Notes: generated by a model not told the origin, from the sequence alone. A stretch of 64,000 nt of DNA from Sulfurisoma sediminicola (GCF_003865015.1 NZ_BHVV01000006.1:372001-436000), one strand, 5' to 3'; positions 7,397-18,417 are shown, counted from the first letter of the stretch. Made by a program: numbers and translations.

Positions 7397-8148
7397 ACGC
7401 CCCCATCTCCGACGACGATCTGCATGCCTACGCCGACAACCGGCTCGATGCGGCGCGCCTGACGCAGGTGGAGGGCTGGCTGGCGGCGCACCCGGAGCAT
7501 CGCGGCCAGGTCGACGCCTGGCGCAGCCAGTCCGCGCGGCTGCATCGCGCCTACGACGCCGTGCTCGACCAGCCGGTGCCGGCGCGGCTGATGCCCGCGG
7601 CCAACCAGTCGCGCTGGTTCGAAATGCGCCGCGTCGCCTTCGTCGGCTGGTTGATGCTCGGCACGGTGATCGGCTTCATGCTGCGCGGGGAACCGGCGCG
7701 GCAGGCGCCGCCGGCGCAGGCCGGTGTCTCGCTGCCGCACATGGCGGCGGTGGCCCATGCGGTTTACACGCCCGAAGTGCGCCATCCGGTCGAGGTCGGC
7801 GCCGACCAGGAAGCGCACCTGGTGGGCTGGCTGTCCAAGCGCCTCGGCGCCGAGCTCAAGCCGCCGCGGCTCGACGAAGCCGGCTACCGCCTCGTCGGCG
7901 GACGCCTGCTGCCGGGCGAGCGCGGCGAGGTGGCGCAGTTCATGTACGAGAACGCCGCGAAGAACCGCCTGACCCTCTACGTCCAGCCGCAGGCGGCCCA
8001 GGCCGCCGACGCCAGCTTCCGTTACGCCAACGAGAAGGGCATCGACGTCTTCTACTGGATCGACGGGCGCTTCGGCTACGCCCTGTCGGGCAGCACCGGG
8101 CGCGAGGACATGCTGCGGCTCGCGACCCTGGTCTACCGGCAACGCTGA
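7393..8148 (+). CDS. Membrane anti-sigma factor
   Basis: A 251-residue protein. The N-terminal cytoplasmic part (MNAPISDDDLHAYADNRLDAARLTQVEGWLAAHPEH) is the helical anti-sigma domain with the usual D-x-LHAYADNRL opening. One transmembrane helix lies at about residues 79-96 (VAFVGWLMLGTVIGFML). A periplasmic domain of about 150 residues follows. The 4-bp overlap with the sigma gene supports a 1:1 partnership that holds the sigma factor at the membrane until a signal releases it. The signal is unknown. Confidence 0.88.
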   Translation: MNAPISDDDLHAYADNRLDAARLTQVEGWLAAHPEHRGQVDAWRSQSARLHRAYDAVLDQPVPARLMPAANQSRWFEMRRVAFVGWLMLGTVIGFMLRGEPARQAPPAQAGVSLPHMAAVAHAVYTPEVRHPVEVGADQEAHLVGWLSKRLGAELKPPRLDEAGYRLVGGRLLPGERGEVAQFMYENAAKNRLTLYVQPQAAQAADASFRYANEKGIDVFYWIDGRFGYALSGSTGREDMLRLATLVYRQR

Positions 8149-8232
8149 AGCAGGGATCGTTCGACGCAGTGCGGATGGGGTAGAGTTGCTGGAGATCTAA
8201 AACTTCTCCCCGTCACCTGAAAGGTATCAGCG

Positions 8233-9714
8233 ATGAAACTCGGTGCGACTGTTTCGGTCCTGGCCCTTGCCGCCCTCGGTTCGGCCTTCGCGCTGCCCGC
8301 GCTCGCCGACGTGACCATCCCCTACAACGAATACAGCGAATCCCCCACGATCGGCCGCGGCGGCGGCACCTCCACCGATCCGCGGAACCCGGGCTATGGC
8401 GCACTGAAGATCTTCATCGAGAAGGTCAAGGACTACACCGACGACCAGGGGCCCGATGCGCTACCGCCGGGCCATAAGGTGATCTTCGAGCGCGACCAGA
8501 AGACCGGGCGCGAGATCAGCGCGCTGCGCGCCGGCATCCAGTTCGCCAACAAGGGCGCGGAGAAGAAGTTCGCCGAGCCGAGCTGGGGCTTCGCCTACAA
8601 CTCGGTGCCCTTCGGCATGCGCTTCGAGCAGATGCTCGGTTTCCTTTATGAGGCCAAAATCGAGGGCTTCGGCGGCAACGGCATCGCGCTGGCGCAGTCG
8701 CTGCTCGACAGTCGCGGCGGCACGCAGGTCGTGCTGCCGGTCGTCGGCAGCACCATGCAGGGCTCGGGCTATTTCCCGCAGCCCATCGGCAAGCCGGACT
8801 GCAATCCCGGCGACACCGAATGCGCAAGCCAGGGCAGCGGCATCGGCCTGGCGGGCCTGTGCCAGTCGGGCTGGCGCATCCGCTACCTCGCGCCGCCGCA
8901 GGACATCGTCGATCGCGCCTGCGACATCCTGGTCAAGCGCGGCGTGATCGCGAAGAAGACGCTGACCTTCTACCCGCCGGTCGGCGGCCAGTCGGTGCTG
9001 CTGCCGATGCAGAAGCGCACCATCCAGGGTTTCGAATACGTCAATCCCTACGACGACTTCGCCGACTTCTTCCCCATCAAGGGCGCCGCACCCGGCGTGC
9101 CGCTCGGCAACCCCGAGCTCGGCCCGCTCGACTGCAGCCCGGCGCAGCCCTTCCCGATTCCGGCCGGCACGAAGTCGACCTGCACGCAGAACATCGGCCA
9201 GATCGGCGGGCGCTATGCCCACCATCCCTCCTGGCACCAACCCTTCCTCGTCTCCTGGATGCACATCGACAAGGACCTCTGGAACGGCCTGACGCCGGCC
9301 CAGCGCGCGGCGATCGAGCGCGCGGCGAAGGACGCGCTGGTCGAGAGCTACAAGGCCAACGAATCGGTCGAGTGCGCCAGGCTCAAGGACATCCTCGACA
9401 TCAACCAGGGCGTGCACCAGCGCAACGTCGACGGCTCGCGGCGCATCGTGAACGGCAAGCCCGTGAGTGCCGCGATGACCCTGGCGCGCTGGCCGGACGA
9501 TGCACTCAAGGTGCTGCAGGAGGCGACCAACGACTACCTCGCCGCGCTGGCAGGGCCGGCCGAGGGCAAGACCCCGGCGCAGCAGGACTTCACGCGCTTC
9601 TACACGGCGCTCACCCAGTACGCCAAGGGCATCGGCGCGACGAAATTCGAACCGGGGACATTCCCGGCGAAGAGCGGCCTCAAGGCCGGGGAGCAGTGCC
9701 GGCTGGTGAAGTAG
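8233..9714 (+). CDS. Orphan TRAP-type (DctP-like) periplasmic binding protein
   Basis: A 493-residue protein with a signal peptide (MKLGATVSVLALAALGSAFALPALA). The middle and C-terminal parts have DctP-like features: LVSWMHIDKDLWNGLTPAQRAAIERAAKDALVESY and the preceding tryptophan/aromatic stretch. It is longer than typical DctP proteins (about 330) because of Cys-containing insertions around residues 195-220 and 300-320 that could form disulfides. No DctQ/DctM membrane subunits are nearby, so it either works with distant ones or has another binding role. An 84-bp gap separates it from the anti-sigma gene. The substrate is unknown. Confidence 0.6.
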   Translation: MKLGATVSVLALAALGSAFALPALADVTIPYNEYSESPTIGRGGGTSTDPRNPGYGALKIFIEKVKDYTDDQGPDALPPGHKVIFERDQKTGREISALRAGIQFANKGAEKKFAEPSWGFAYNSVPFGMRFEQMLGFLYEAKIEGFGGNGIALAQSLLDSRGGTQVVLPVVGSTMQGSGYFPQPIGKPDCNPGDTECASQGSGIGLAGLCQSGWRIRYLAPPQDIVDRACDILVKRGVIAKKTLTFYPPVGGQSVLLPMQKRTIQGFEYVNPYDDFADFFPIKGAAPGVPLGNPELGPLDCSPAQPFPIPAGTKSTCTQNIGQIGGRYAHHPSWHQPFLVSWMHIDKDLWNGLTPAQRAAIERAAKDALVESYKANESVECARLKDILDINQGVHQRNVDGSRRIVNGKPVSAAMTLARWPDDALKVLQEATNDYLAALAGPAEGKTPAQQDFTRFYTALTQYAKGIGATKFEPGTFPAKSGLKAGEQCRLVK

Positions 9715-9786
9715 CCGTCCCTGGCGATCTCCATCGGCGTGTGGTGCGCGAGGCCGGCCGGCGTGATCTGATCGGGGCGAATTGCC

Positions 9787-11631
9787 TCAGGCCGAGCGTT
9801 GCGCGAGCCAGGCGCGCCAGCCGCCGAAGGTCGTGATGTCCTCGGCGGCGGCGGTGGCCGCGGCCTCGCAGACGAAACCCTGCACGGCGCTGCCGTCGGC
9901 CAGCGTGATGGTGCCGATGCCCAGCGGCGCCGGGATGCCGGCGACGAAGGAGCCGAATTCGCGCGCCGGCAATTCCCACACCTCGACCGTGATCGCGGCG
10001 CCGCCGGATGTAACTCGCACCATGCCGGGCCGCAGCGGCGGGCCGCCGGGCAGGGCGTAGAGTTTGTAGTCGGGCGACGATTGCGTCGCGGCGACGAGGC
10101 GACCGCCGCGCGAGGTCAGTTGCCAGTTGAGAGGCAGGCCCGAGAGGTGGGCGCCGCAGACTGCGACGCGGACCTGGCCCGAGGGCAGTGCGGCAAAAGT
10201 TCCCGAAGGCGACCCGAAGGTAGTGCAAGGCACGCATCGCGCTGGCGCTGGCGACACGGCGAGCGGGACGCCGGTCGCGCCCAGCGTCGCCTGCGGCAGC
10301 GCGCCGTGCAGCTTCGCCGCCAGGTGCAGCAGCGGCGCGTCCTGCGCGGCCGGGGCGAAGATCGTCACGCCCAGCGGCTGTCCATCCTTCCGGAATCCGC
10401 CCGGCACGGCGGTCGCCGCGTAGTCGAGCAGGTTCATGAAGTTGGTGTAGTAGCCGAGGTTGGAGTTGAGCTTGATCGGGTCGGCTTCCATCTGCGCGAT
10501 GGTGTAGATGGTCGGTGCGGTCGGCGTGACGATGCAATCGACGCTCGCCCACACGGCATCGCACTCGCGCTTGGCGGCCTTGAGTTTGTAGAGGTAGGCG
10601 AAGGTGTCGGCCGCCGAGAACCTCAGGCCGCTGGCCGTGATCTCGCGTGTCACCGGAAACAGCGCCTCGGGCGTGGCATCGAAGAATTCGCGGATGGCCT
10701 GGTAGCGCTCGGCCACCCAGGGGCCTTCGTAGAGCAGCTTGGCCGTGGCGAGGAAGGGCGACAGGTCGATCTCGACCGCCTCGCCGCCGAGCGCCTCCAG
10801 CCGCGCCACCGCGTCGCGGAAGATGCGCTCGCTCTCCGTGTCGCCGAAGAACTGCAGCTCGGCCGCGCGTGGCACGCCGAACTTGAAGCTCGGCGCGCGG
10901 CCGAAATCGAAGCCGTAGCCTTCGACGGCTCGGGCGTAGGGATCGGCCGCGTCGAAACTCGCCGCGACCGCCAACACGGCCTCGGCGTCGGCTGCGGTCA
11001 GCGCGAAGATCGACACCGCGTCGAGCGAGCGGCAGGCCGGCACCACGCCCGTGGTCGACAGCCAGCCGCAGCTCGGCTTGTGGCCGACGAGGTTGTTGAA
11101 GGCGGCCGGCACGCGGCCCGATCCCGCGGTGTCGGTGCCGAGCGAAAAGCTCGCGTAGCCCTTGGCCACCGCGACCGCCGAGCCCGAGCTCGAGCCGCCC
11201 GAGACGTAGGCCGGGTCGAAGGCGTTGCGGCATGCCCCGTAGGGCGAACGCGTGCCGTTGAGCCCCGTGGCGAACTGGTCGAGGTTGGTCTTGCCGACGG
11301 GAATCGCGCCGGCCTCGATCAGCTTCTGCACGACAAAGGCGCTCGTGTCGGGTGTGAAAGCGTAGGCGGGACAAGCCGCCGTGGTCGGCACGCCGGCGAG
11401 GTCGATGTTGTCCTTGATCGCGAAGGGGATGCCGTAGAGCGGCAGGCTCGCCGGATCCTTTCCTTCGAGCGAGGCGGCGTACTTGCGCAGCGCTGCTTCG
11501 GGCAGGCGGTGGATCCAGACCTTGTTCGGGTCCTCGGCGGTGCGGCGGAGGATTTCCTCGACCAGCGCGGTCGGGGTGAGGCCGCCGGCGGCGTAGGCGG
11601 CACGCAGGGTATTGAAGTCGAAACTCAGCAT
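9787..11631 (-). CDS. atzF: Allophanate hydrolase
   Basis: A 614-residue amidase-signature enzyme. The Ser-cisSer-Lys triad is visible: K73 in GIPFAIKDNIDLAG, the cis-Ser in GGSSSGSA (about 148) and the nucleophile S171 in GTDTAGSGRVPA. The C-terminal allophanate-hydrolase domain (about 470-614) is also present, so it is the full-length type rather than a bare amidase. It hydrolyses allophanate to ammonia and CO2, the last step of urea or guanidine assimilation. It lies 3 nt after the carboxylase gene and ends the operon. Confidence 0.93.
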   Translation of the reverse strand: MLSFDFNTLRAAYAAGGLTPTALVEEILRRTAEDPNKVWIHRLPEAALRKYAASLEGKDPASLPLYGIPFAIKDNIDLAGVPTTAACPAYAFTPDTSAFVVQKLIEAGAIPVGKTNLDQFATGLNGTRSPYGACRNAFDPAYVSGGSSSGSAVAVAKGYASFSLGTDTAGSGRVPAAFNNLVGHKPSCGWLSTTGVVPACRSLDAVSIFALTAADAEAVLAVAASFDAADPYARAVEGYGFDFGRAPSFKFGVPRAAELQFFGDTESERIFRDAVARLEALGGEAVEIDLSPFLATAKLLYEGPWVAERYQAIREFFDATPEALFPVTREITASGLRFSAADTFAYLYKLKAAKRECDAVWASVDCIVTPTAPTIYTIAQMEADPIKLNSNLGYYTNFMNLLDYAATAVPGGFRKDGQPLGVTIFAPAAQDAPLLHLAAKLHGALPQATLGATGVPLAVSPAPARCVPCTTFGSPSGTFAALPSGQVRVAVCGAHLSGLPLNWQLTSRGGRLVAATQSSPDYKLYALPGGPPLRPGMVRVTSGGAAITVEVWELPAREFGSFVAGIPAPLGIGTITLADGSAVQGFVCEAAATAAAEDITTFGGWRAWLAQRSA

Positions 11632-11634
11632 GAA

Positions 11635-14600
11635 TTACTCCTCGGCCTCGATGACCAGCAGATCCTGTCCGGCGGCGACCTGGCCGCCTTCCTTGCAGAA
11701 CACGTGGCTGACGATGCCGGCGCAGGGCGCCGTCACGGGGATTTCCATCTTCATCGACTCGACGATCAGCAGCGTCTCGCCAGCGCCGACTTTTTGCCCC
11801 ACGGCAGCCATGACCTTCCAGACGTTGCCGGCGACGTGGGTGGCGAGCGGCCGCGCGTTCGGCGGCAGGTCGAGCTCGGAGTCGGGGCCGGCTTCGGCGA
11901 CGATGGCGTCGGATGCCACCACGTCCTGGCCCGCCGCCTTCCAGCGCTCGCGCTCGGCCTCGAACGATGCCTGCTGCTTCGCCTTGAAGGCGGCGATCTC
12001 CTCGCGGTGCTCGGCGAGGAAGGCGCGGTAGTCGCGCAAGCGGAAGGTCGTCTCCTCGATGTCCAGCTTGTGGCGGCCGGCCGGCACGTCCTCGCGCAGG
12101 CGCAGCAGTTCTTCCTTGCTCACCGGCACGAAGCGGATCTGGTCGAAGAAGCGCAAGAGCCACGGCTTCTCGAAGTCGGCGGTGACGCGGTGGCGGTTCC
12201 ACATCTGCACCGTCCGGCCGACGAACTGGTAGCCGCCGGGGCCTTCCATGCCGTAGACGCAGAGGTAGGCGCCGCCGATGCCGACGGCGTTCTCCGGCGT
12301 CCACGTCCGTGCCGGGTTGTACTTGGTGGTCACCAGGCGGTGGCGCGGATCGACCGGTGTCGCGACCGGCGCGCCGAGGTAGACGTCGCCGAGGCCCATG
12401 ACGAGGTAGCTGGCGTCGAACACCACCTTGTAGACGTCCTCGATGGAGTCGAGGCCGTTGATGCGGCGAATGAACTCGATATTGCTCGGGCACCAGGGCG
12501 CGTCGGGGCGCACCGACTGCATGTATTTCTCGATGGCGAGCTTCGTCGCCGGGTCGTCCCAGGACAGCGGCAGATGAACGATGCGCGAGGGCACCTCGAT
12601 GTCGTCGATGGCCGGAAGGGCGGCATCGGCGGCGACGATGGCGTGGATCAGTCGATCCTGGTCGATCAGCCGCGCGTCGAAATGCACCTGCAGCGAGCGG
12701 ATGCCCGGCGTCAGGTCGAGCACGCCGGGCAGGCGGCCGGCGGCGATCTCGGCCTGCAGCGCCTGCAGCAGCGCCTGCACGTGCAGGCGCAGTTCGAGGT
12801 CGAGCACCAGCGGGCCGAGTTCCACCAGCAGGCTGCGGTCGCCCGATTGGCGTATCGCCAGCGCCGACAACGCGCCGACGTCAGTCGGCAATGGTGAGTC
12901 TGGCGAAGCCTGACTGGTTGGACGCCGAAGGCGGCACTTTTCATTTTCCTCGGGCAGGAACTTCACGACGGGGCTGGCCAGCGGCGCCGGTGCGGAGGGC
13001 AGCATGGCATAGGCCGGTGCGTCGAGCGCGGCGATGGCGGCATCCTGGGCGCCCTCGTAGGCGTTGGCCTGCTCGCGGGTGATGCGGCGGAAGCGCACGG
13101 TGTCGCCGGGCTTGAGCTGGCCGAGCTTCCACAACTCGGCCTGGACGATGGTGGCGGGGCAGACGAAACCGCCGAGGCTGGGACCGTCCGGGCCGAGGAT
13201 CACCGGCATGTCGCCGGTGAAGTCGACGGCGCCGATGGCATAGGCGTTGTCGTGGATGTTCGACGGATGCAGGCCGGCCTCGCCGCCGTCGGTCCGTGCC
13301 CATTGCGGCTTGGGGCCGATCAACCGCACCCCGGTGCGCGAGGAGTTGTAATGCACCTCCCAGGGCGTGGCGAAGAAGACCTCGATGTCGTGGTCGGTGA
13401 AGAAGTCGGGGGCGCCGTGCGGGCCGTAGAGCACGCCGATCTCCCACTCGTGCACCAGCGGCGGGCGCAGCGCCTGGCTCAACGGCGCACGACAAGCGGC
13501 GCTTTCCAGGTTCTGCGGATGGGCAGCAGCGATGCGCAGCACGTCGCCGGCGCGCAGCGTGCGGCCGCCGTGGCCGCCGAACTGGCCGAGGGTGAACGTG
13601 GACTTCGAGCCGAGGTATTCGGGAACGTCGAAGCCGCCCTGCACGGCGAGATAGGTTCGCAGGCCGGCCCCCTCGATGTTGGCCAGCCGCAGCACGCTGC
13701 CGGCCTTGACCGCATGCGCCTGCCAGTAGCCGAGCGGCGCGCCGTCGAGTGTCGCTGCCATCTGCGCGCCGGCGAGCGCGATCACGGTATCGCAGTTGAA
13801 CTTGAGCGTCGGGCCGGCGGCGGTGAGTTCGAGCGCGGCCGTGCCCTCGGCATTGCCGACGAGGCGGTTGGCCAGGCGCAGCGCGAGGTGGTCCATCGGC
13901 CCCGAGGGCGGCACGCCGACGTCCCAATAGCCGGTGCGGCCCGGCCAGTCCTGCAGCGAGGACTGCACGCCGGGCTCGAGCACGTCGATGGTCGCGGCGC
14001 GGTAGTGGAAGGCGTTGAGGTAGCGCGTGGTCTGGCGGCCCTCGGCGAAGACCGCGTCGGCCACGACCTGGCGCAGGTAGTCGAGGTTGGTCTCGATGCC
14101 GTGCAGTTCCGTCGCCGCCAGCGCCTTCTGCAGCTTGTCGCGCGCGTCTTCGCGCGTCAGCCCCTTGGCGATGACCTTGGCCACCATCGGGTCGTAGTAG
14201 GGCGGGATCTCGCTGCCGTTCTCGACCCAGGAATCGACGCGCACGTCCTGCGGAAATTTCACCGAAGTGAGCAGGCCGGGTGCGGGCTGGAAGTTCTTGT
14301 TCGGGTCCTCGGCGTAGAGCCGCACCTGCATCGCCGCGCCCTTGGGCCTGGCGACGAATCCCGCGAGGTCGAGTTCGCCCGCCGCCGTACGCAGCATCCA
14401 CTCGACGAGGTCGATGCCGGTGACTTCCTCGGTGACGCCGTGCTCGACCTGGAGCCGGGTGTTGACCTCGAGGAAGTAGAACTCGCCGTTGCCGGCATCG
14501 TAGACGAACTCGACGGTGCCGGCCGAGTGGTAGCCGACGGCGCTGCCGAGGCGAACGGCGGTGTCGAGCAGCCGCGCGCGCTGGGCTTCGGTGATGTTGG

Positions 14601-15330
14601 GTGCCGGGGTTTCCTCGATGACCTTCTGGTTGCGCCGCTGCACCGAGCAGTCGCGTTCCCCCAGCGCGACGACATGGCCGAAACCGTCGCCGAAGATCTG
14701 GACCTCGATGTGGCGCGCCTCCTGCACGTACTTTTCCAGGTAGATGCCGGCGTCCTTGAAGTTGGCGCGGGCCAGACGATCGACGGAGGCATAGGCCTCC
14801 GCCAGTTCGTCCTCGCTCCAGATCAGGCGCATGCCGATGCCGCCGCCGCCGGCCGTGCTCTTCAGCATCACCGGGTAGCCGATGCGGCGGGCTTCGGCCG
14901 CGGCGTGGCCGGCGTCGCCGAGCAGGCCGGAGCCGGGCAGCAGCGGCACGCCGCTCTTCTCCGCCAGCTCGCGCGCCGTGTGCTTGAGGCCGAAGGCGCG
15001 CATCTGCGCGGCACTCGGGCCGACGAAGGCGATGCCGGCGGCTGCGCAGGCATCGGCGAAGTCCGGGTTCTCGGAGAGGAAGCCGTAGCCGGGGTGGATG
15101 GCTTCGGCGCCAGTGGCCTGCGCGGCCTCGATCACCTTGTCGGCGCGCAGGTAGCTCTCGGCGGCCGGGGCCGGGCCGAGGCAGACGGATTCGTCCGCCT
15201 GCATGACGTGGGCGGCGTGGCGGTCGGCCTCGGAGTAGACGGCAACCGACGCGATGCCCAGGCGCTTGAGGGTGCGGATGATGCGGCAGGCGATGGCGCC
15301 GCGGTTGGCGATGAGGACTTTCTTGAACAT
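11635..15330 (-). CDS. Guanidine/urea carboxylase (biotin-dependent)
   Basis: A 1231-residue biotin enzyme. Domains in order: biotin carboxylase (about 1-450; [32 protein letters not shown]), an AHS2/KipA-like part (about 480-770), an AHS1/KipI-like part (about 850-1020) and a biotin carrier with [10 protein letters not shown] at the C-terminus. Urea carboxylase (making allophanate) and guanidine carboxylase (making carboxyguanidine) share this architecture. The guanidine-I riboswitch at the head of the operon and the two DUF1989 neighbours favour guanidine carboxylase. The ATG at 15330 shares one base with the upstream TGA; a GTG lies one codon earlier. Specificity residues were not checked. 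Confidence 0.9.
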   Translation of the reverse strand: MFKKVLIANRGAIACRIIRTLKRLGIASVAVYSEADRHAAHVMQADESVCLGPAPAAESYLRADKVIEAAQATGAEAIHPGYGFLSENPDFADACAAAGIAFVGPSAAQMRAFGLKHTARELAEKSGVPLLPGSGLLGDAGHAAAEARRIGYPVMLKSTAGGGGIGMRLIWSEDELAEAYASVDRLARANFKDAGIYLEKYVQEARHIEVQIFGDGFGHVVALGERDCSVQRRNQKVIEETPAPNITEAQRARLLDTAVRLGSAVGYHSAGTVEFVYDAGNGEFYFLEVNTRLQVEHGVTEEVTGIDLVEWMLRTAAGELDLAGFVARPKGAAMQVRLYAEDPNKNFQPAPGLLTSVKFPQDVRVDSWVENGSEIPPYYDPMVAKVIAKGLTREDARDKLQKALAATELHGIETNLDYLRQVVADAVFAEGRQTTRYLNAFHYRAATIDVLEPGVQSSLQDWPGRTGYWDVGVPPSGPMDHLALRLANRLVGNAEGTAALELTAAGPTLKFNCDTVIALAGAQMAATLDGAPLGYWQAHAVKAGSVLRLANIEGAGLRTYLAVQGGFDVPEYLGSKSTFTLGQFGGHGGRTLRAGDVLRIAAAHPQNLESAACRAPLSQALRPPLVHEWEIGVLYGPHGAPDFFTDHDIEVFFATPWEVHYNSSRTGVRLIGPKPQWARTDGGEAGLHPSNIHDNAYAIGAVDFTGDMPVILGPDGPSLGGFVCPATIVQAELWKLGQLKPGDTVRFRRITREQANAYEGAQDAAIAALDAPAYAMLPSAPAPLASPVVKFLPEENEKCRLRRPTSQASPDSPLPTDVGALSALAIRQSGDRSLLVELGPLVLDLELRLHVQALLQALQAEIAAGRLPGVLDLTPGIRSLQVHFDARLIDQDRLIHAIVAADAALPAIDDIEVPSRIVHLPLSWDDPATKLAIEKYMQSVRPDAPWCPSNIEFIRRINGLDSIEDVYKVVFDASYLVMGLGDVYLGAPVATPVDPRHRLVTTKYNPARTWTPENAVGIGGAYLCVYGMEGPGGYQFVGRTVQMWNRHRVTADFEKPWLLRFFDQIRFVPVSKEELLRLREDVPAGRHKLDIEETTFRLRDYRAFLAEHREEIAAFKAKQQASFEAERERWKAAGQDVVASDAIVAEAGPDSELDLPPNARPLATHVAGNVWKVMAAVGQKVGAGETLLIVESMKMEIPVTAPCAGIVSHVFCKEGGQVAAGQDLLVIEAEE

Positions 15331-15983
15331 CACCGGGCGTCCCAGACGAGCAGCCGGATCGGCGTCGGGTTGTAGGCGTTGCAGGGGTTGTTGAGCTGCG
15401 GGCAGTTGGAGATCAGCACCACCACGTCCATCAGCGCGCGCATCTCGACGTACTTGCCGGGCGCGGAGATGCCGTCCTCGAAGCTGAGCCTGCCTTCGGG
15501 CGTGACCGGCACGTTCATGAAGAAGTTGATGTTGGCGGCGATGTCGCGCTTGGACAGGTGGATGTGGCCGCAGTCGCAGTGCGCCATGGCATGGAGGAAA
15601 TTGTCGCGGCAGCTGTGCATGTGGCGCTTGTCCAGCGCGTAGCGCACGGTGTTGCTCTCGGCCGCGCAGGCGCCGCCCAGGGTGTCGTGGCGGCCGCAGG
15701 TATCGGCGACGATCTCCAGCATGGGCCTGCCTTCGCTCGAATACAGCGTGGTGCCGGCGGTTAGGTAGAGGCTGCCCTGGCGGCGGATGGTGTCCGTCGC
15801 GCTATAGCGCTCCTCGGGATCGTCGGCGTTGTAGAACAGGGTGTCCACGGCCTGGTTGCCTTCGAGGTCGAGGATGCGGAAGACCTGGCCGGTGGTGACG
15901 GTGGCCATCCAGGGCTCGCCGGCGGCGCAGATTTCGTCGATCACGGCGGCCTTGGGGTCGAGCTTGCTTTCTACGAGGGACAT
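15330..15983 (-). CDS. DUF1989 protein, carboxyguanidine deiminase subunit (UAAP1-like)
   Basis: A 217-residue DUF1989 (urea-carboxylase-associated) protein. It contains [31 protein letters not shown] and metal-ligand-type Cys/His stretches ([33 protein letters not shown]). In guanidine-degrading bacteria two such proteins form the heterodimeric deiminase CgdAB, which converts carboxyguanidine to allophanate and ammonia. Next to a second DUF1989 gene, a carboxylase and an allophanate hydrolase, this role fits here. It overlaps the carboxylase start by one base. Confidence 0.82.
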   Translation of the reverse strand: MSLVESKLDPKAAVIDEICAAGEPWMATVTTGQVFRILDLEGNQAVDTLFYNADDPEERYSATDTIRRQGSLYLTAGTTLYSSEGRPMLEIVADTCGRHDTLGGACAAESNTVRYALDKRHMHSCRDNFLHAMAHCDCGHIHLSKRDIAANINFFMNVPVTPEGRLSFEDGISAPGKYVEMRALMDVVVLISNCPQLNNPCNAYNPTPIRLLVWDAR

Positions 15984-15994
15984 CGTGTGCTCTC

Positions 15995-16732
15995 CTAGCA
16001 GGCGTTGTAGCGTTCGGTGTTCTCGAAGCCGCGCCCGTTCTCGGGGCGGAAGTTGCGGCAGGTGTCGTCGGCCGCCGGCGCGTCGGCGTGCCAGGCGATG
16101 AGCCTGACCGGCCGGGGCGCGTAGTCCGGATTGGGGTCGAGCGGGTGCGGCGCGGTGGAGAGTGCGACGAGGGTATTCATCTCGAAGCGCAGGTCCACCG
16201 TGCCGCCGGCCGGCGAATGGCCGGCGTGGAAGTGCAGGGCGCCGTCGGCCTCGTCCGCCGTGACCTTGCTGAACAGGTTCACCGTCGGCCCGAGGTCGCG
16301 CTTGCCCAGCCCGTATTTGCCCAGCTCGACCAGCAGCGAGTCGCGGCCGTTGCGGATCATCTCGTTGCGCTTCGCGCCATAGGGGGCGAGGCCGTACTTT
16401 TCCGCGGCGAGCGCCGCGTCGGAGACGCCGCAGAGCGGGTCGTGCCAGCCGACCGTGTCCGCGGTGATGGAGCAGAAGATGCGCCCCATGTCGGAGTAGA
16501 GGCAGTGGCCGCGCGTGAGGAAGGCGGTGTGCTGGGCCTTGAGCGTGTCGGGCATGTTGTAGCGCTCGAGCTTGTCCTCGGGGTTGAAGAACAGCAGCGA
16601 GGCGTTGGCGCCGCCTTCGATGTCGACGATGCGCAGCGCCATGCCGCGGCGAATCAGGCCGGACCAGTGGGTGCCGGCGGGAACGGTGTGCTCCCAGCGC
16701 AGGCGGTCGGATGAAATGTCGGGTGCGTTCAT
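15995..16732 (-). CDS. DUF1989 protein, carboxyguanidine deiminase subunit (UAAP2-like)
   Basis: A 245-residue DUF1989 protein, a paralogue of the next gene downstream. Shared features are [36 protein letters not shown], an [14 protein letters not shown] motif and a C-terminal [14 protein letters not shown] that parallels [10 protein letters not shown]. It is the probable partner subunit of the carboxyguanidine deiminase. The ATG at 16732 overlaps the stop of the ABC ATPase gene. I did not try to decide which of the two genes corresponds to cgdA and which to cgdB. Confidence 0.82.
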   Translation of the reverse strand: MNAPDISSDRLRWEHTVPAGTHWSGLIRRGMALRIVDIEGGANASLLFFNPEDKLERYNMPDTLKAQHTAFLTRGHCLYSDMGRIFCSITADTVGWHDPLCGVSDAALAAEKYGLAPYGAKRNEMIRNGRDSLLVELGKYGLGKRDLGPTVNLFSKVTADEADGALHFHAGHSPAGGTVDLRFEMNTLVALSTAPHPLDPNPDYAPRPVRLIAWHADAPAADDTCRNFRPENGRGFENTERYNAC

Positions 16733-17562
16733 GATGTCGGCTGGTTGAGTTTTTCGAGGAGTTCGAAATCGGTCTTCATGCCCGAGGTCTCGCGGATGCG
16801 GGCGAGGATTTCCTTCTTGAGGGCGAGGAACTCGGGCGCGTGCTTCATGTCCTGGTCGCGCTGGGCCGGCAGCGGCACGTCGTAGATCTGCGCGATGCGG
16901 CCGGGCCGCGGCGCCATCAGCACGACGCGGTTGCCGAGGTAGATCGCTTCCTCGACGTCGTGGGTGACGAAGGCGATGGTGGTCTTCTCGATCTTGTGCA
17001 CGTGGCGGATCAGGTCGTGCATCACCTCGCGCGTCTGCGCGTCGAGCGCGCCGAAGGGCTCGTCCATCAGCAGGATCTCGGGCTTGGGCATCAGCGCGCG
17101 GGCGATGGCCACGCGCTGCTGCATGCCGCCGGAGAGCTGGTTGGGGTAGGCGTCGCCGGCGTGGGCCAGGCCCATCAGCCGCAGCAGAGCGTCGGCGCGG
17201 CCGCTGGCGGCCTCGACGTCGGACATGGTGCGCTCGGCGGTGTGCACCTTGAGGCGGCGGCACCACTTGATGTTGTCCATCACCGACAGCCATGGATAGA
17301 GGCTGTAGTGCTGGAAGACCATGGCGCGGTCGGCGCCGGGGCCGGCGACGGAGTGGCCCGAGACCGCAAGCTCGCCGCCGTCGTGCCATTCGAGGCCGCC
17401 GATGGTGCGCAGCAGGGTGGACTTGCCGCAGCCCGAGGCGCCGACGAAGGTGACGAACTCGTTGTCGAAGATGTCGAGGTCGATGCCGGCCAGCGCCTGC
17501 ACGGCCGCGGCGCCCTCGCCGAAGGTCTTGGTCAGGCCGCGGATGCTGATCTTGGCGTTCAT
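16729..17562 (-). CDS. ABC transporter ATPase (guanidine-linked, NitT/TauT type)
   Basis: A 277-residue ATPase with Walker [10 protein letters not shown], signature [15 protein letters not shown], Walker [13 protein letters not shown] and switch THDVEEA. This is the nitrate/sulfonate/taurine subclass found in guanidine-I-riboswitch operons next to urea/guanidine carboxylase. It energises import with the permease (17559-18371) and, most likely, with the binding protein encoded 9.3 kb away at 27645-28637. Both gene junctions overlap by 4 bp. Confidence 0.9.
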   Translation of the reverse strand: MNAKISIRGLTKTFGEGAAAVQALAGIDLDIFDNEFVTFVGASGCGKSTLLRTIGGLEWHDGGELAVSGHSVAGPGADRAMVFQHYSLYPWLSVMDNIKWCRRLKVHTAERTMSDVEAASGRADALLRLMGLAHAGDAYPNQLSGGMQQRVAIARALMPKPEILLMDEPFGALDAQTREVMHDLIRHVHKIEKTTIAFVTHDVEEAIYLGNRVVLMAPRPGRIAQIYDVPLPAQRDQDMKHAPEFLALKKEILARIRETSGMKTDFELLEKLNQPTS

Positions 17563-18371
17563 TTGAAGTGCAGCCAGGGGAAGGACTTGCGGTGCATGGC
17601 GCGGAACAGCTGGTCGATGACCAGGCCGATGGCGCCGATCAGCAGAATGCCGGCGAAGATCTTGTCGGTCTGCATGAAGCGCTGCGCCTTGAGGATGGAG
17701 TAGCCCAGGCCCGAGTTGGCGGCGACCAGCTCGGCCACCACCAGGTAGGTCCAGGCCCAGCCCATGGTGATGCGCAGGGTGTCGAGCAGGGCCGGCTTGG
17801 CCGACTGCAGCAGCACCTGCTCGACGATCTCGCCGCGCGAGGCGCCCAGCGTCTGCGCCGCCTCGACCTGCGCGGCCGGCACGCGGCGCACGTCCTCGGC
17901 CACCATCAGCACCATCTGGAAGAAGGTGCCGATGAAAATGATGGCGATCTTCGAGCTTTCCTCGATGCCGATCCACAGCATCACCAGGGGGATGAAGGCG
18001 ACGGCCGGCATGTAGCGGATGAAGTCGGTCAGCGGCTCGAGCAGCGCCTGCACCGGCCGCCAGGTGCCGATCATCAGCCCCAGCGGCACGGCGATCACCG
18101 CCGACAGCGCCCAGCCGGCGACGACGCGATAGACGCTGATGGAAACGTCGCCGAGCAGCTCGTCCTCCGTCGCCCAGGTGACGAGTCGCCGTGCGACGTC
18201 AGCCGGCGAGGGCATGAAGACCTTGTCCATCAGCTCCAGCGCCGCCACGCCCCACCACAGGCCGAGCGGCAGCAGCAGGCCGACGAGCGCCAGCAGCCAG
18301 TAGCGGCGGGAAGAGATCGGCGCGCGGATCGCCCAGAATCCGGGGCCCATGTTGCGCTGGGGTACGGCCAT
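17559..18371 (-). CDS. ABC transporter permease (guanidine-linked)
   Basis: A 270-residue membrane protein with about six helices and the EAA loop (EAAQTLGASRGEIVEQVLLQSAKPALLDTLRITMGWAW), typical of SsuC/TauC-like permeases. It is the first gene after riboswitch copy 1. The binding-protein gene normally found beside it is missing here and is located behind riboswitch copy 2, which suggests the ancestral operon was split. The cargo is probably guanidine or a guanidine-containing compound. Confidence 0.9.
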   Translation of the reverse strand: MAVPQRNMGPGFWAIRAPISSRRYWLLALVGLLLPLGLWWGVAALELMDKVFMPSPADVARRLVTWATEDELLGDVSISVYRVVAGWALSAVIAVPLGLMIGTWRPVQALLEPLTDFIRYMPAVAFIPLVMLWIGIEESSKIAIIFIGTFFQMVLMVAEDVRRVPAAQVEAAQTLGASRGEIVEQVLLQSAKPALLDTLRITMGWAWTYLVVAELVAANSGLGYSILKAQRFMQTDKIFAGILLIGAIGLVIDQLFRAMHRKSFPWLHFK

Positions 18372-18417
18372 CTTCGGCTCCCTAATCGGTTGAACAGCGG
18401 GAGCGACGCGCGACCTC

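Noticed and set aside
6893-8148. Sigma/anti-sigma pair as an RpoE-ChrR system for the lipid cluster
   Set aside because: The anti-sigma protein has a transmembrane helix and lacks the ChrR-type zinc and cupin motifs, so it is a different, membrane-anchored type.
11780-11800. Copy of the GTCGGCGCYGGC element inside the carboxylase gene
   Set aside because: It is in frame and encodes QKVGAGET of the biotin-carrier domain, a conserved protein stretch, so it is not evidence for a repeat insertion.
9680-15375. Very long open frames opposite or out of frame with the carboxylase and allophanate hydrolase genes
   Set aside because: They are typical GC-rich antisense or shifted frames (Arg/Ala/Gly/His-rich, no domains), whereas the minus-strand enzymes show complete motifs over their full length.
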